Assembly (NCBI RefSeq): GCF_001640805.2
Contig: NC_066835.1
Span: forward strand, 7,062,227-7,126,226
Source of the DNA: Lates calcarifer
Taxonomy: Eukaryota > Chordata > Actinopteri > Centropomidae
Reading direction: 5' to 3'
DNA: 64,000 bases
Shown: positions 1 through 12,496 of the stretch, piece after piece
Numbering within the stretch: the first letter of the stretch is position 1
How the letters are laid out: each line of letters starts with the position of its first letter
Notes under the pieces: generated by a model
What the model was told of the DNA's origin: nothing
The model's database searches: none
The model's input: only the letters and a program-made list of their open reading frames with translations
Position numbers and translations under genes: made by a program

Positions 1-946
1 TGTGTGTGTGTATGTGTTTGTACAGTACACGTCTTCATGTCTGTGCTCGTGTCTTGATATGTAATATACAGTACACATAGGGTGTATACTATTAATGTCT
101 TTGCTTGTGTATGTTGATATATAAAATATGCACAGGCTGTATGCAACTGTCAAGCGCAAAAAACTGTATGGATACTGTATAGTTGTGACGTTCCTCACTG
201 CAATATTTACTTAGGAGAGTAAAACATTTATATGAAGCCTCTCAATGAGGAGCCAGAGAGGAAAAGCAAGAGAGAACAAGCAGAGAGGGAGAATATGGGC
301 ATCCTGACCTGCAATGAACTGTTACCTCCTGTTGAGCTTTCATTTCATGGTTAAATGTGGAGTTAATAGCTGGTCTTACATGGTGGTGGCTTCAGTGTCT
401 CTTGACTCAAGCCTCCATTAGTCCCTGTGGCTTAAAAAAAAGAATACAGCCTTCTCCAAACAGCAGAGCAAACAACAACCCACTTGTTTAGAGGTTAGGT
501 TTAGTACACCCACTACAAAATGAAGTGAAACTCAAAACAAACCCAAAATAAGCTGTGTGTTTAAAAAAAAAATAAGACAACTGATTTGTGCTAGTATGTA
601 ATACTATGATCAAGAAGCAGCTCTTTCTACACTAGACATCCTCTGTGCTTTGAAAACGTCAGCAATCTTTAATTTTACTAAAAAATTAAAGTAAAAATTA
701 CTTTTAACTGCAAAGGAGAAAATGCTGAAATGCTTTATTTTGCTATATAAAAATACAGTAAACGAGTACACAAAGATGATGTAAAAGAAAATGCTGAGAG
801 TGGCACTCACATAGTTCAACTTTAGGGAGAATTCTCAAATCTATGCTTCAAAAACATGATCACTGAAGTACATTGAATAAAATATCGAGTTGATTTTATA
901 GGTCTACATGAGTGTTAAACTAAGAACCCGACCTGTACCTGCTTCT
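1..946. other. No gene; decayed tandem duplication at left edge
   Basis: The window opens inside a TG run (1-20). Positions 21-66 and 67-128 are two diverged copies of one unit, both opening with TACAGTACAC and continuing with a 'atgtct.tgct.gtgt..tgatat' core. The rest is AT-rich, with no open frame that looks coding and no repeat I recognise. Confidence 0.5.
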
Positions 947-1204
947 TTAAAGGAATAGTTTGACATTTTGTGAGGTATCCTTAGATGAGAAGATCGATAC
1001 CACTACCTGTCCATTACATATTAGGCTACAGCCTGCAGCTGGTTAGCTTAGCTCAATGAAAAGACTAGAAATACTTGGAAACACTTAGCCTGGCTCTTCC
1101 AAAAGGTGATATAATCCTTCTACCAGTATCTTTAAAGCTCACTAAATAACATGCTATATCTTGCATGTTTAAACAGTACAAAGGCAGATTTGTCGTCTGG
1201 TTAA
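947..1204 (+). repeat. Dispersed teleost repeat (AAAGGAATAGTTTGACATTT family)
   Basis: This opens with tttaaaggaatagtttgac and contains the internal words 'gatgagaagatcgatacc', 'ctggttagcttagct' and 'aagctcactaa'. I recognise these as a very common short interspersed repeat of percomorph fish. It is non-coding and its class is uncertain (non-autonomous DNA element or SINE-like). A diverged relative appears twice near 45.6-47.1 kb, so the window holds at least three copies. Confidence 0.65.
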
Positions 1205-3090
1205 CACTGTTTCAAGTGTTTGAGCAAAGCTATTTTAGTTGGCTACTGTTTGTAACCTTATATTTAACAGATGCTTATGAGAATAATATCGATTCTATCA
1301 TCTCACTTTTTGCTAGACAGCATATTTCATCAGATATCAAACCATCAGTTTAAAAGGAAAGTCCACTTGGAGTCCAACTGCATATGTGGAAAGAAAGTTG
1401 TTAAAGCCTTTTGTGGCTGTCTGAGCTGCTTGTGTTGCTACTAGTATAAAGCAGCATAACACACTTTAAACTCTGGCTGTTGGTGGTTGAGTGGCAGTTT
1501 CTTTAGACAAGGAATAGGAATGTGTGGAACAAAAAAGACAGTGGTTCTGCTTCTGCCGCAATGATTTTGATGATTTTAAAAAAAAAACTTTCATGAGTCT
1601 GTATCAAAGAAGTGCAATGCTAAATCACCTGCCTTGGGCTAAATCATACTAATAGTTTTAGACCCTGACTCTGACCTCCCCTGATGCTTTAATTCAGTTA
1701 CAACTTCTTCTTGCTTGACTTGGACACACATAGATGGTTGCTTAAAATGAATAATCTAATATCTTATAACATCTCAAGTTGTCTCATATCTTAGGGCTGC
1801 ACAGGATAAGGTGTGGCACTCCACCAGCACAAATGGCTTATAATAGCTAATAAGCCATTCCTTTTTTCCATATGTGATTTGTGGCAATAATGCAAACTGC
1901 AGACAATGATCAGCACATGGTACCACAGCATCTCATAATACTAAACCATCTGCTCTACCTGTTTGTCAATATCAACTCATCTTTGCCTTTTCCCAATATG
2001 GCAACTCAGAACTTTTTTCCCCATCTCAACTTTACAGGTGAAACTGACAGAAATCAGAACAATATGGACAGACAACATAGTGGGTCATACCAGGACAAGA
2101 AGAATACCCCAAATCACTGCTGTTCCATTGAAATGTTCCACTTTAGTAAGTCTATTTTATCCTTTACTGACTGTTAGCTCGCCGGGCTCATGTTATTCAT
2201 CACTCTCACTTTCTGTTTCCCTGCCTTTGCATTACAGGACTAATGTGCAACACATGGAAGTAGGTGAACTTGACAAGAGCCAAAAGCTATACGCAACAAC
2301 AACATCGCCTGTACCCAGTCTGAAGCCTGACTCTTGTGTGGACATTTAGAAACCTACAGTATGTTCCACAATTTGTACAACTCCAATTAAAGCACTGGTT
2401 TTGCTTTCATCACATTGCTCTTACCTCATACATCCACCAATGGTAAAGGGAATACTTGGTGAGCACTTTGAGCCTCCCCACTGTGAATCCCATAATCACT
2501 CACCATATACTGTAGTCACCCCTAGGTACAGCAGATGTGTCTGCTTTTTAAGAGTAACCCTAAAAGATTTATTCTAATGATTTTCATCTGTGAAGAGGGT
2601 AGAGGTTTGGCATGAGAATGAGCAGTGAATTTGCAGTTTTTGAGCAGAAATATCCATTATGGATACATCTGATTTGGAGAAAATGGAATATGTTCTGTAT
2701 CTAGGAAGCACACATATGAACCAGACAATGGCAGTGGAAAGAAAAAGTCGAAAACAATGTGATAAGGGCATAGACAGAGGCAGTGAAAGCCAGGGGCAAG
2801 AAAAAGGTTAATATGACAAATAATTGGAGAGCGGTACAGCCACAGGTGGTGTTATTAAACTGAATCAGTGGTGGATGTGGAGTCTGCTTGGTTAGATTAA
2901 AGGTAGTATGAGTTATATTTTGAAATTGGTTGCCAAATATCCACTGCTAAATCTGAGAGGACATGGCGTATCTGGACCAAATCATATCAATAAGGATGCT
3001 GGCATCTATTGTATCTACAGTTCCATTTCTCTCCCAACATGAGGAGAGCTCTCCCTTGAATATGAGAGCAAAGGATCCTGAATTAGATGT
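1205..3090. other. No gene or recognised repeat
   Basis: AT-rich sequence with short, composition-driven open frames only. The overlapping plus-strand frames at 1881-2349 have no recognisable motif and no coding character. I see no mobile-element ends. Confidence 0.5.
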
Positions 3091-4010
3091 GGAAAATTAA
3101 TAATTGATGGAGCCGCGGTCGCACACAGTCACACACGCCCAGTACTCACACACTCACACACAATGTCTGCGCAAGTGTTACGGATCTGCATCCAAAAGGT
3201 CAAGAGGGAGTTGAGGTTTTCTCATTGTCAGTTACTTATGGTCAAATTAAATATTGAGTTACTCAGAGGGAGAAGGCTCGATATTCGGTTTTCTGCAGCG
3301 GCGAGAGAATTGGCCACTCCGAGAGAAATGATGTAAGCACTGGGAAATAGCCACCACCACCCCACCCCAATGATGACTAAGGATAAGAGACCCACATATA
3401 AAATCAATTTGAAGATTTAAAATCACCAGTAATCTACATTAGAGAGGAGAAAATAAAATAAGCACACAAAAAGGTCAAATATGTTTTAAATATGGAGCCT
3501 CGGAGCAGAGCGATCCCGCCTATGACGAATGCCACGCCAAGGCCTCAGGTTGATCCGTCATACAGAACATAAATCCCTCCACCTGGTCAGCGTGCGTTTA
3601 GGAGTGGGTGTGATTTAGGTGGCTGCGGTTTACCAAGCTCTGCATGTAATAAGTCGGCCTTAAAGAGCTTTACGTGTATTGAAGAAATCCAGAGAGGGAA
3701 GCCCCCCCGTCTCTCATGCTTGTCATCTCAGCCGGTACGAGGTGTGACTGATTGCGTGGACTTGATTGACTACTTTGCATGACGTACAATCAGATAAAAT
3801 GGCCATCACTTGGGCTCTATCATGCCATAAATCACCACTGAGATATGGAGGAATATGTGTTCTCTTTGTCCATAAATCATGGTTATCCCTCATCTAAGAG
3901 TCAATTATCTAACGCGCAACAAATGGCTCGGCAATAACCTTGAAGATAGGGGATACATGCTGGGAGGCGAGCTCACGGGGGTTGTTGAGTCTTGTCTGTT
4001 TTGTAACCAC
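3091..4010. promoter_or_regulatory. Candidate conserved non-coding block
   Basis: The stretch lacks repeats, is more balanced in base composition than its surroundings, and is rich in homeodomain, POU and GATA-like words: ttaataattgatgg near 3097, tttgcatgacgtacaatc near 3773, ccataaatcatgg near 3870, and gtcaattatctaacgcgc near 3900. This texture is typical of developmental enhancers in fish gene deserts. No open frame spans it. The call is inference; only alignment to other vertebrates would settle it. Confidence 0.3.
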
Positions 4011-4687
4011 TGGCCACAACACTGCATTATTTAAAAGCTGCTCGAAGACGGATTTATGAAGATTTGAAAACATTTTTTAAAAGTTTCATTTGATCTGATC
4101 TGTCAGGGTCTGATGATTCACTGACTGCATGTTTCCCAGGGTGAGAAATTTATGTCAGTTTTGATGAGTAAATGGATACTATTTCATCCTAAAGCTCTTC
4201 TAATGATGGTGCAGAGTTTTATTTTATCAGTAGGGACAACTCACATTACATGAGGGCATCCAGTCATCAGAATCTGCCCTTGGATGTCGTACTCCTGATC
4301 TGCACTTCAGAGACCAACACATCTTGTTTTGTTATTTAGCTTCATCTCTTGTTAGTGAGGTACAGAAAGGATGCAAGGGCATGACACAGTGTATGTTCTA
4401 TTTCTATGTCTTAGTGATAATATAATTGCAAATATATGAAAGGGGTCACAGGAAAAGAGACTTGTCTTTGTTCTGTTACACCACATTTTGTTTCATCTGA
4501 ACTTGCCTGTGTATGTATGTTACAGTACGGGCCCACTGACAGTGCCTGGCAATAATTGGGTGCTTTAGGCTTAGTAACTTCACACAGGCAGAGATCTAAC
4601 ATAAAAAGCTCTGATGCAAAAGAAAAATGAAAAAATCATGCACACACACACAAAGTCAACAGGGGTAGCAGGAGTAACCCCCCCCGC

Positions 4688-4692
<5 letters not shown>
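4011..4692. other. No gene
   Basis: Single-copy AT-rich sequence ending in a short CA stretch (4640-4651) and a run of C before the main CA array. No frame worth reporting. Confidence 0.5.

Positions 4693-4728
<36 letters not shown>
4693..4728. repeat. (AC)n microsatellite
   Basis: Uninterrupted AC dinucleotides, about 18 units, followed by further imperfect CA to about 4739. Confidence 0.98.
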
Positions 4729-7202
4729 CTACACACACAACCACAATTATTGTGCTTTAGCCACAAATATTTAGCTGCCTGAAGAGTATTCATTGCGTAG
4801 ATAAGCTTTCCAAGCTCTGTGTATCCATGCAAGTTTATTTGATATTAAAATTTTTTCTGTTTTTCTTATTTAAACTTTGCATAAGTATTTTCTCTGCAGG
4901 GCATTTTTAAGAGCTGTAGCCTTTGGGCAAAATGAATAGAGAAAGCCAAAGCAGAATAATAACTTATCATGACTTTAATCATAAGTGAGCATTGCAGATT
5001 ACACTGTGGGGCTTATATACCCTCTTTTCCTCCAAATTAGTTCTGGCTTTTGAACCAGTTCCAGTCAGGAGTCTTGGAACCTTGTAACCAGCCAATCCAT
5101 TGTGTAATCAAGGATACATCATTAATGGAGGGCCTCGCACAATGCACAGTGTGTGGTGGATCACATCGATTGATATTCTAGTGTTTTTACTGTTATTACG
5201 GATTGGTTATGACATGCCCATTGCATTTTGTAAATCTGCTATTTTTGCTCAGAACGGTTCAAATTAAGGTGTGTGAACTTGAACCCCCTTCCATATTGGT
5301 GGGAAGGAGGTGTTACTGTAGCATTCAGCACATCTACCCAGTGCTGGTTCACAACTTTCTTACTTCTTTAGTGGATTCTGCGTTGTAGCTCACCATTTAA
5401 ACACAGGTAAGGTTGGAGAGGATGATGATAGCTCAAATGAAAGGCTTGAGAAAGGCTTCAGTGCCCACTTGCAAACTGGTGGAGGAGGATTGTTTAGGTT
5501 TAACAATAACACCTGCTGCAGGTAAATGGAAGATCTTTGAGTATGTTACCCCTGCAAGCTTTTATTCCTCTCTCTAAGACCTGCTGGTTTAGAGAACTGC
5601 CTGTACTCTTCCATACAGGGTGTGAAATCCCTGCATCTTTCATTAAAAAAAAAAAATATAATATAATATAATATTTTATTCCAATCTTTTCTCTCTCTTT
5701 CTCTCACTCTGTCTCCATGAGCCCATTTCCACATTTCTCTAACCGTTCTGCTGCTACTGGTAAATGGACCTCGGCACAGGGAATTCTCAGCTCTTTTCCA
5801 AGACTGGTTTGCTCTCCAGATAAAATCTCACTGCCCGTTCCTGGGTCCTGACCTCTTCTTTGCCATAAGGGATGTTTATCAGTGATTGTGGGGCACTGAT
5901 TTGGTGAGGAGGTCACTCTCTTTCCATCTCCTCCTCCTCCTGTCCATTTTCTCTCCATCTACTACAAATTGAAAAGAGATTTCTGTAGCTTGCCTATTGT
6001 AACGAACTGCCAATTGATGTCAGTGACCCTCCAATCAATTATGAAACCCTACAATTACTAGTGTTCCTCCAGATGTTTTACTCAGTATTAAGTGACTGGG
6101 AACACACATAAGTACGCATTATACACACACAGAGCAACAAGACCGAGTGTGAAGTAGGCTGGCGTGCAGGTTGCAGATGGATGGTGGCCAGCTTGAGAGA
6201 AGACTGAGAGAAGGTGGGAAGTAGTAGAGTAGATGTGCTGTGCATCAGTGAGGTGAGAAATTGCGAGAGCTGCACAGATGGCACGGTCTCACCTTCATCA
6301 CTCTTATTTGCCCTGGCACCAATGCCACATGACATAACCTACTGAATGCATGCTCTCACGTGTTTATCTATAGATGTGGTAGTTGTTAATATTAAGCATT
6401 TTCTGCTTTGAATAACCAGTGTCTAATGGGTCTTTCCAGAATAAAATCCTCTGGCACGCAGGAAGTGGTGTGTGGAATAACTGCTAATCAAATAGTTATT
6501 TTCACTTGAATTTGATATCCCACTCAACCAAAAGTTGTTGTGTTTCCTGCTGCAAGAATGCATTGATCATCACAGTTTGCAGTAAATGAGGTGCTCTTTA
6601 TGAGGTATTAAGTATTGCTTAGGTAATAGTAGTTTGTGAAAAATGTGTCTTACAGACTGTCTAGATAAGTGGAGAAAACAACAACAAACAGACCCAAACA
6701 ATAAACAGTTTGTACTGATAATGTTTTTTTTTCAGATTTTTTAGCATCAAAACTAGCTAACTAAATAGATAAATTAATTAATAAACAAACGGTTGATTTG
6801 TTTCTAACGGTTGTTTGTTTCTAACAAATAAAGCTATTGTCATTCTAATAAATATGCTAAACCCTTTTTGCTTTTATCTAACATTTAATATAATTGTAGG
6901 GTGCCTGTTGAAGCTTTTGAGTGTTTTCAAAATGGCAAAACAGCGCCAATGAGGTTGTGTGGTGAAAAGTGGCAGTGCACTGCTTAAGGCAGACCTGTTG
7001 GAGGTAAACCAGTTGTCATGTCGTGAATAGAAACCTCGTGCCCCTGAAACTTGAACACCCAAGGCTCTGCTGCACTTTTGCCAGTTAAACCTCAGAGGAA
7101 TATACCGGTACTAGCAAGTTGCTAGTAGCAACATCCTTTAAATTAAATATTTGGGAGAAATAGCCAGTTTTACTGTAATCATATTAGCTAACGTGCTTCA
7201 TC
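4729..7202. other. No gene; A-tract with (ATAAT)n at 5645-5676
   Basis: A 12-A run is followed by about four ATAAT units at 5645-5676. A small motif-rich spot at 6000-6065 (ccaattgatgtcagtg, caatcaattatg) could be a short regulatory element but is too small to call. Minus-strand frames at 5546-6335 are chance frames over CT-rich sequence. Confidence 0.45.
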
Positions 7203-7355
7203 ATGGAATCGGCTAGCTTAGCTGAGGCTACACCGACACTGGACACTAGCCTGAGGGAAAAAAAAGAAAAGGAAAAAGAGGACGACATTGAGAAAAGAGA
7301 CTTGGAGATTGACATAACATTGACCATTAAGGATGATGGACTTCTTCACATACTG
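7203..7355 (+). other. Exon-like open frame ending at a splice-donor-like site
   Basis: An ATG at 7203 opens 51 sense codons that end exactly at ctg|gtaagt, a consensus-like 5' splice donor. Unspliced, the frame reaches a stop at 7383. The product would start MESASLAEATPTLDT, then a Lys/Glu-rich stretch (about residues 18-33), then an acidic/hydrophobic tail ITLTIKDDGLLHIL. I do not recognise the family. The flanks (6900-7200) do not look like a normal 5' UTR, so this may be the first exon of a domesticated or dead transposase, or chance. No acceptor-flanked continuation is visible. Confidence 0.2.
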
Positions 7356-7385
7356 GTAAGTGACAAAGCAGCCCGCCGTGGCTGA

Positions 7386-7892
7386 ATATTGAAGTGGTTA
7401 TATCGCTTGTATTAAGCTAAATTTACAACACCTTGTTTGGTTTAATATATCTATTATCTGTCAGGGCTACTGAAGTTTGTCAATGGCTGGTGACCCCTGT
7501 TCACACGCAGACTCTCAGCACAATGGACAGGGCCTTGAGAGCTTTGAGCTTTGGTTGTTTCTCGGTGTCTGTGCAGAAGGTGTGGTAGTTGTGCTGTTTA
7601 ATAAACTCAATGAGCTTTAATAGGTAACTTTATAAGGGCTAATGTATGTAGGCCATCTGTCTTCCATTGGTAGGAGGGGTTTATAAGTCATGTATTTGAT
7701 ACATGCATGTAAATTTTGACAGCAGCAGGTGTTGTGTGGTTTGCTATATTCTTCTGATCTGTACTTAATATCAAGTAGCTCAGTACAGCGTATATATTTG
7801 AATCAGACCAGTGTAAGTCATGTGTCAGTAGAATATGTGTATCATGTCATTTTGATCAAGGTTTGAATCAAATGTCTTAAGTTAGCAACTTG
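7386..7892. other. No gene
   Basis: AT-rich single-copy sequence between the exon-like frame and the MITE half; nothing recognised. Confidence 0.45.
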
Positions 7893-8181
7893 TAAAGCAT
7901 TACCATCAAAGACACCTGACACATTTCTCTGAGTCCATAGTGACATCTTCAGATGTGTTGTTTTGTCCATTACATCGTCCAAAACCTGAAGATATTCAGT
8001 CTAACATGATACGTGACAAAGAGAACCAGCAAATACTGTTATTTGAGAAGCTGGAACCAGAGGAAGACTTCAGTTTTCTCATTGCTTTTGCGTTAAAAAT
8101 GACTGGAATGATTATTCGGCTATTAGAATAGCTGCCGTTTTTTTCTCTCGATCAACTAATTGATTGACTAATTCTTTCCAC
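7893..8181 (+). mobile_element. Partial copy of a teleost hAT-like MITE (3' half)
   Basis: The words 'gacatcttcagatgtgttg', 'ccaaaacctgaagatattca', 'gagaagctggaaccagag', 'aatgactggaatgattatt' and 'gatcaactaattgattgac' occur in the order expected for the MITE whose full copy lies at 61193-61539. The left end is missing or too decayed to see, so this copy is truncated. Any open frame inside it is a by-product of the repeat. Confidence 0.7.
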
Positions 8182-8479
8182 TGTCATTTAAATGCATGCT
8201 CTTGTTTGGTCTAAAATGAGGGTGTTATGATAACCTCATGTTTTGCATGTATAGGCAACACTATGTGAGAAGAAAAAACAAGACTTCCCAGATTCACCAT
8301 CCAATGTTTATACCATAGGTAAAATCTTGAAGTTTGAAGAAATAAATAAATAAAAACTCTCCTGTCATCCCTCCTGTCCCAAACAAACGCACACTCGACA
8401 CTGTTGGCAGTGTATCTTCAATGCAAAGAAATCCATAGATTGGCCCATCTTGCTCTCTCTCTTCTCCTTTCTTCACTCT
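8182..8479. other. No gene
   Basis: Includes a short (ATAA)n at 8339-8355 and CT-rich sequence at 8450-8490. Nothing else seen. Confidence 0.45.
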
Positions 8480-8850
8480 CTCTTTCTCCTCAGGAGGAGA
8501 ACAGATGCGTAGGCAGCACTAAAGCAGCAGCTGATTGTGTTTGTGATGTTTATCGCTCCCCTAGCTGCTGAAGATTTACAGTAAATATCTCTTTTATTGC
8601 TCACACTGGGCCCTGCATTTACATCGGTGCACCAGTTCCCCTCCCTGTATACCTTGGGCCACCCACAGTCGACTCAAGGCCTGTAACCGCAGCACGTCTC
8701 CTCCGCCATATGCAGGGCTGACTTTAAACGAGGCCTCCTGTGTGTGCGCTGTATCATTAATTGCGGGACTCGTAAAATCCTGTTCATTGTAAATGTACTC
8801 AGCAGTAAATACAGCAGCCTTTTATTAGCTTTTGTCCTCTGCAAACAAAC
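8480..8850. promoter_or_regulatory. Candidate conserved non-coding block
   Basis: Repeat-free, relatively CpG-containing DNA with homeodomain-type words (tgtatcattaattgcggg near 8749; cttttattagc near 8819) and E-box-like gcagcagctg near 8524. No coding frame. Inference from texture only. Confidence 0.28.
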
Positions 8851-9589
8851 TTTGAGGTAAAAATCGGGGTGAAAATGTTAAATTATCATATTGTTATCCT
8901 TCATTGTTACTGTTGAGGATGATCTGTGGAACAGAAGGGAGTTATTGCCTCGGATCTTGCCAGCATTCATCCACTTCCATCAATAATGGCATGCATTTGA
9001 AATGGTGTTATTTGTATTCAGGGTAGGAGTGAACTTTAACCACAATTTGCACATATAAATGAAATCCAGTCATAGCTTTTTTAAAGTGACAGAGGCCCGG
9101 AGAACATAGGGAATCAGGAAAAAGTTACTGAGGCTCGTATGCATGTGTGTATAAAGCCAAGTGATCTCATTTACAATACAAGTGTATGTAATTTTTTTAA
9201 TGTTAGAATATGGGCGTCTGCATACTCATTACCTGTGCTTCTAAATTTGGATGTCTTATATCTTTTGAGCTTGTTGTTAAGTCAATGACAGTAATGCAGT
9301 ATGGTACAGAGATGAATTATGCCCATGCTTTGAAATCTCTTTGTCTCCCTGCCAGCCATTGAAACACTGTATCTTATAATGCTATCTGGGAAAGTGGAGC
9401 GATTTGAGGATTATGTGGTGGAGTCAAGGTGCTCTGCTTCCTCTTGGCATCTGCTCACGATAGATTTCTCTTTGTGGATCACTCGTGTTTTCATTTCATG
9501 CTTGTGGCCACGCTTCCATTTCACCATTACCCTCTCAACCAGTCAGTTATTGTACCTCATGGAAGCACAAGGGGGGATGAGTTGGAAAG

Positions 9590-9609
9590 GGTGGTGGTGG
9601 TGGTGGTGG
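9590..9609. repeat. (TGG)n trinucleotide repeat
   Basis: About seven TGG units; G-rich on the plus strand. Confidence 0.9.
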
Positions 9610-10120
9610 GGTTGTTCACATAAAGGTGAATGATACGGAAACTATCCGTCCCGAGCGGAAGAGAAATGGTTGGATTTGTTGATGGAGAAAAGGATGTGAG
9701 GTGATGGAGGGGTGATGGAGGGATGAAGCGATAAAAGAATGCAAGTTGGAAGAAGGGAGGGGGTTGATGGAACAGTGGCCTCCTGGAGTCCAGGTCAAGC
9801 GGTGAACTCTAAAAGCACCCATTTGATCATGACATGTCAAGGATGTGAGTACAGAGAGACTGCGGAGGGGAAGGAGATCCGGGGAGAAAGATGGCACAAC
9901 AGCCAGAAAAAATGCTCATCGTTCGGCACCAGATTGAGTGATCCATTTCAGGAACTGGTGAGCACATACTATATATGTGTGTGCCTGTGTGTGTTTGTTA
10001 CCTCGATTTCATGCACTGTCTCGCACCCATCACTCCTCATGGGTAGGTGGTGTATTGCTTAGCCCACGAATTTGACGGACGGCACATCAGTGAGCCGCAT
10101 CGATCTGTGGGGTTTGGTGG

Positions 10121-10160
10121 GAGGAGGTGGTGGTGGCGGCGGCGGTGGTGGTAGTGGGGG
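10121..10160. repeat. (GGT/GGC)n trinucleotide repeat
   Basis: Imperfect GGT with three or four consecutive GGC units in the middle, followed by a G run. The G-rich strand could form non-B structure. Confidence 0.85.
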
Positions 10161-10965
10161 GCTGGAGTTTGGTTGTCACAGACAGAGAGATGGAGGATAG
10201 TATCAGGCATGCAATCTCACAGCCAGGGACCCTGGCGTGGAGGGATAGGTCGGAGCCATCCATCTCTCTGCATTACCCTTAGCCGCAAGGACATTAAGCC
10301 AGAGGGATAAGGGTCTGTCTGGGGGTGTTTCGAGCTATGCGTGGTTATCTCTCTGCGGGGACCACAAGGCTAGAAGCCAGTGTTACACCCAGGCAGATGG
10401 GCACTTTCTCTGCTTTGAAGTCTGTCAAAGTATAGGATGTGGAGAGGGCGAGTGCATGGTTACAAGGCTTTTATGGGCTTTTTCATAGTTTCTGTGTGCT
10501 CTCTTGTCCCTACTTTTATGCTCAAATAATTCAAGTGTATTTAAGATCAAGTGTATTTTATGATGTTTCAAAGCGTCCTTCTCAAGAGAAAGAGAGTATA
10601 ACAAGTCATTGAACTATGGAGCTGTGGCCACATGAATTTCAACATGTATTACACATTTTATCTTATACTCTACTTATGACTTTAGAGAGAAAAATGAGTG
10701 GTGGTGGATTAGGCCATTTAAATCCATGATATAATAACCCACTTTCTCTGCAGACTGAGTGCTGTTTGATTAGACAGTCGGACAGTCTAGTCAAAATGAA
10801 AATGGAGATTTAGAGGTGGAGTTAAGGAAAAAAAAATATTGAATAGTGGAGAGAGGGTGAAGACTTATTTTCGACAGCATTCAGGTGCTAGTTTTTGTTT
10901 TACTACCACAAAACACCCAAATGCTCTAACTTAAGGTCATAACACACTAAGAATAAAAAGTAAAA

Positions 10966-10981
10966 AAAATATATACATAAC

Positions 10982-11019
<38 letters not shown>

Positions 11020-11044
11020 ATATATATATGTGTGTGTGTGTATG

Positions 11045-11080
<36 letters not shown>

Positions 11081-11101
11081 TATATGTTATGTATATATTT
11101 T
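10966..11101. repeat. Palindromic TA/TG/CA composite repeat
   Basis: The left arm (about 10966-11014) is an AT-rich head, atatatacataacatata, followed by (TG)n. The right arm (about 11061-11101) is its mirror complement: (CA)n followed by atatgttatgtatatat. The centre is alternating TA/TG of about 45 bp. The whole is a long alternating purine-pyrimidine inverted repeat able to form a cruciform or Z-DNA, and prone to length change. Confidence 0.9.
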
Positions 11102-11429
11102 ATATATACATATATATGTATATATATGCCTTGATTTAAAGCTGATTTAAAGGTGTGGCTGCTGTAAAAATGTATTTAAAATCACAGTCATAAAAGCAAG
11201 TTCTCATGAGCAGGTTTGACTTTGAGGCTTGTCGGTGGGGGAACAGTCTTGAAACTAATGAGTGCTTTCACTACTATAAAAGCATGATGAATGGAATTCA
11301 GGTCAGTGGACTTACAGTAGAGGAACGTTTCAGCATAAAGCTTCATCCTGTATCTAGCAGAAAAGTCACAGGACTTCTGTTCTACAACCTCCAACTGCAG
11401 TTTCAAAGTAAACAGCTGTAGACATGCAG
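11102..11429. other. No gene
   Basis: An AT-rich tail of the palindrome (11102-11130), then single-copy sequence. Opposing frames at 11188-11502 have no recognisable motif. Confidence 0.45.
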
Positions 11430-11760
11430 CTTTTCCCAGCAGACATCGGGGACTGTGTAGACAAACGAGCAAGAGAATAAGACTGTGCGGTGTCCCTGTC
11501 ACAAATGAGTCTGAGGCCAGTCTGGTGTGATAAGAGAGAGATAAAAAGTGAGCGCTGATGGGGCCTTTGAGGACCGTCTAAATGAGACGGGGATTCGAGA
11601 GCGATATGCACAGTGTTTTTCACTCTAAAAGCCTGTCTGGCGGCCCTCGCTGCCTGGCTGGACACTCCCCCGGTACCACGGTGTGGGACTCCTCTGATCA
11701 ATATTTCATGCTATCAGGCTCAGTCATTACTGATTAGCAGACACACACACCATAGCAGCT
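11430..11760. promoter_or_regulatory. Candidate conserved non-coding block
   Basis: Balanced base composition, CpGs retained, no repeats. Words such as tgatcaatatttcatg (near 11695) and gataagagagagataaaaag (near 11529) fit GATA or cut/homeodomain binding. Minus-strand frames across it lack motifs. Inference only. Confidence 0.25.
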
Positions 11761-12463
11761 ACCTGAAAACACACCCACAATGTGTATCCAAAAGAAAGGC
11801 AAACAGAAATTAGAGCGTTTTAATAATAACTGGCAACTGTCAAAAGAAAAACTCACTGCTAGCCCTGTTAGTAGCACATTGATTCTGAAAGCATCAGTGT
11901 GACAAACTTCCCAATGTCACTGCTTACAGACAATGTTGAGACATCCATAATAACCAGCAGATGTTGATTCTGTGTTAACTGTGATTATAAAAGTTACAGT
12001 GGGACAGAGGCAGCAGATGACCCTTTTTATTTACCTAACAATAAAAAACATCAGAATAAAATCGACAACATGTGTGGGTTTGGGTTACTGAGATGAACTG
12101 TCAAGTGAAACATAATGTTTTGAGCAGATTAAATTTCTTTTAAAGGCCCAGCTGGTACATCAGCTTCCTTTTCATAAGGTGATGTCTGTCATATTTGCTC
12201 TACAGAGGTTTGTACAGCACACAGACAGTTTTTCCAAATCCATAAGTCTAATAATTTAACATGACTGGATGTTGAACTTTCATATTTTTGGTTGTTTTGC
12301 CAGCGACACAGTGGCTCAGCAGTTTCAAAACGCTTGTTTTATGGTTCGGCACAACTTACCTATCAGCGGTGTGCAATATCTTTTTCACAGCAGCATCCCC
12401 ATCAAATGCAGACGCCAGTCTCTTTCCCAACTCTTCGTCTTTTTGATATACAAGCAAGCCCCG

Positions 12464-12496
<33 letters not shown>

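Larger units (their letters stand above)
8851..10965. other. No gene; two GGT/GGC trinucleotide repeats
   Basis: Trinucleotide repeats lie at 9590-9609 (TGG)n and 10121-10160 (GGT/GGC)n. Frames around 9379-10062 translate into the TGG array or lack any motif and are not credible genes. A repeat-free stretch at 10190-10400 is more GC-rich and could be regulatory. Confidence 0.45.
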
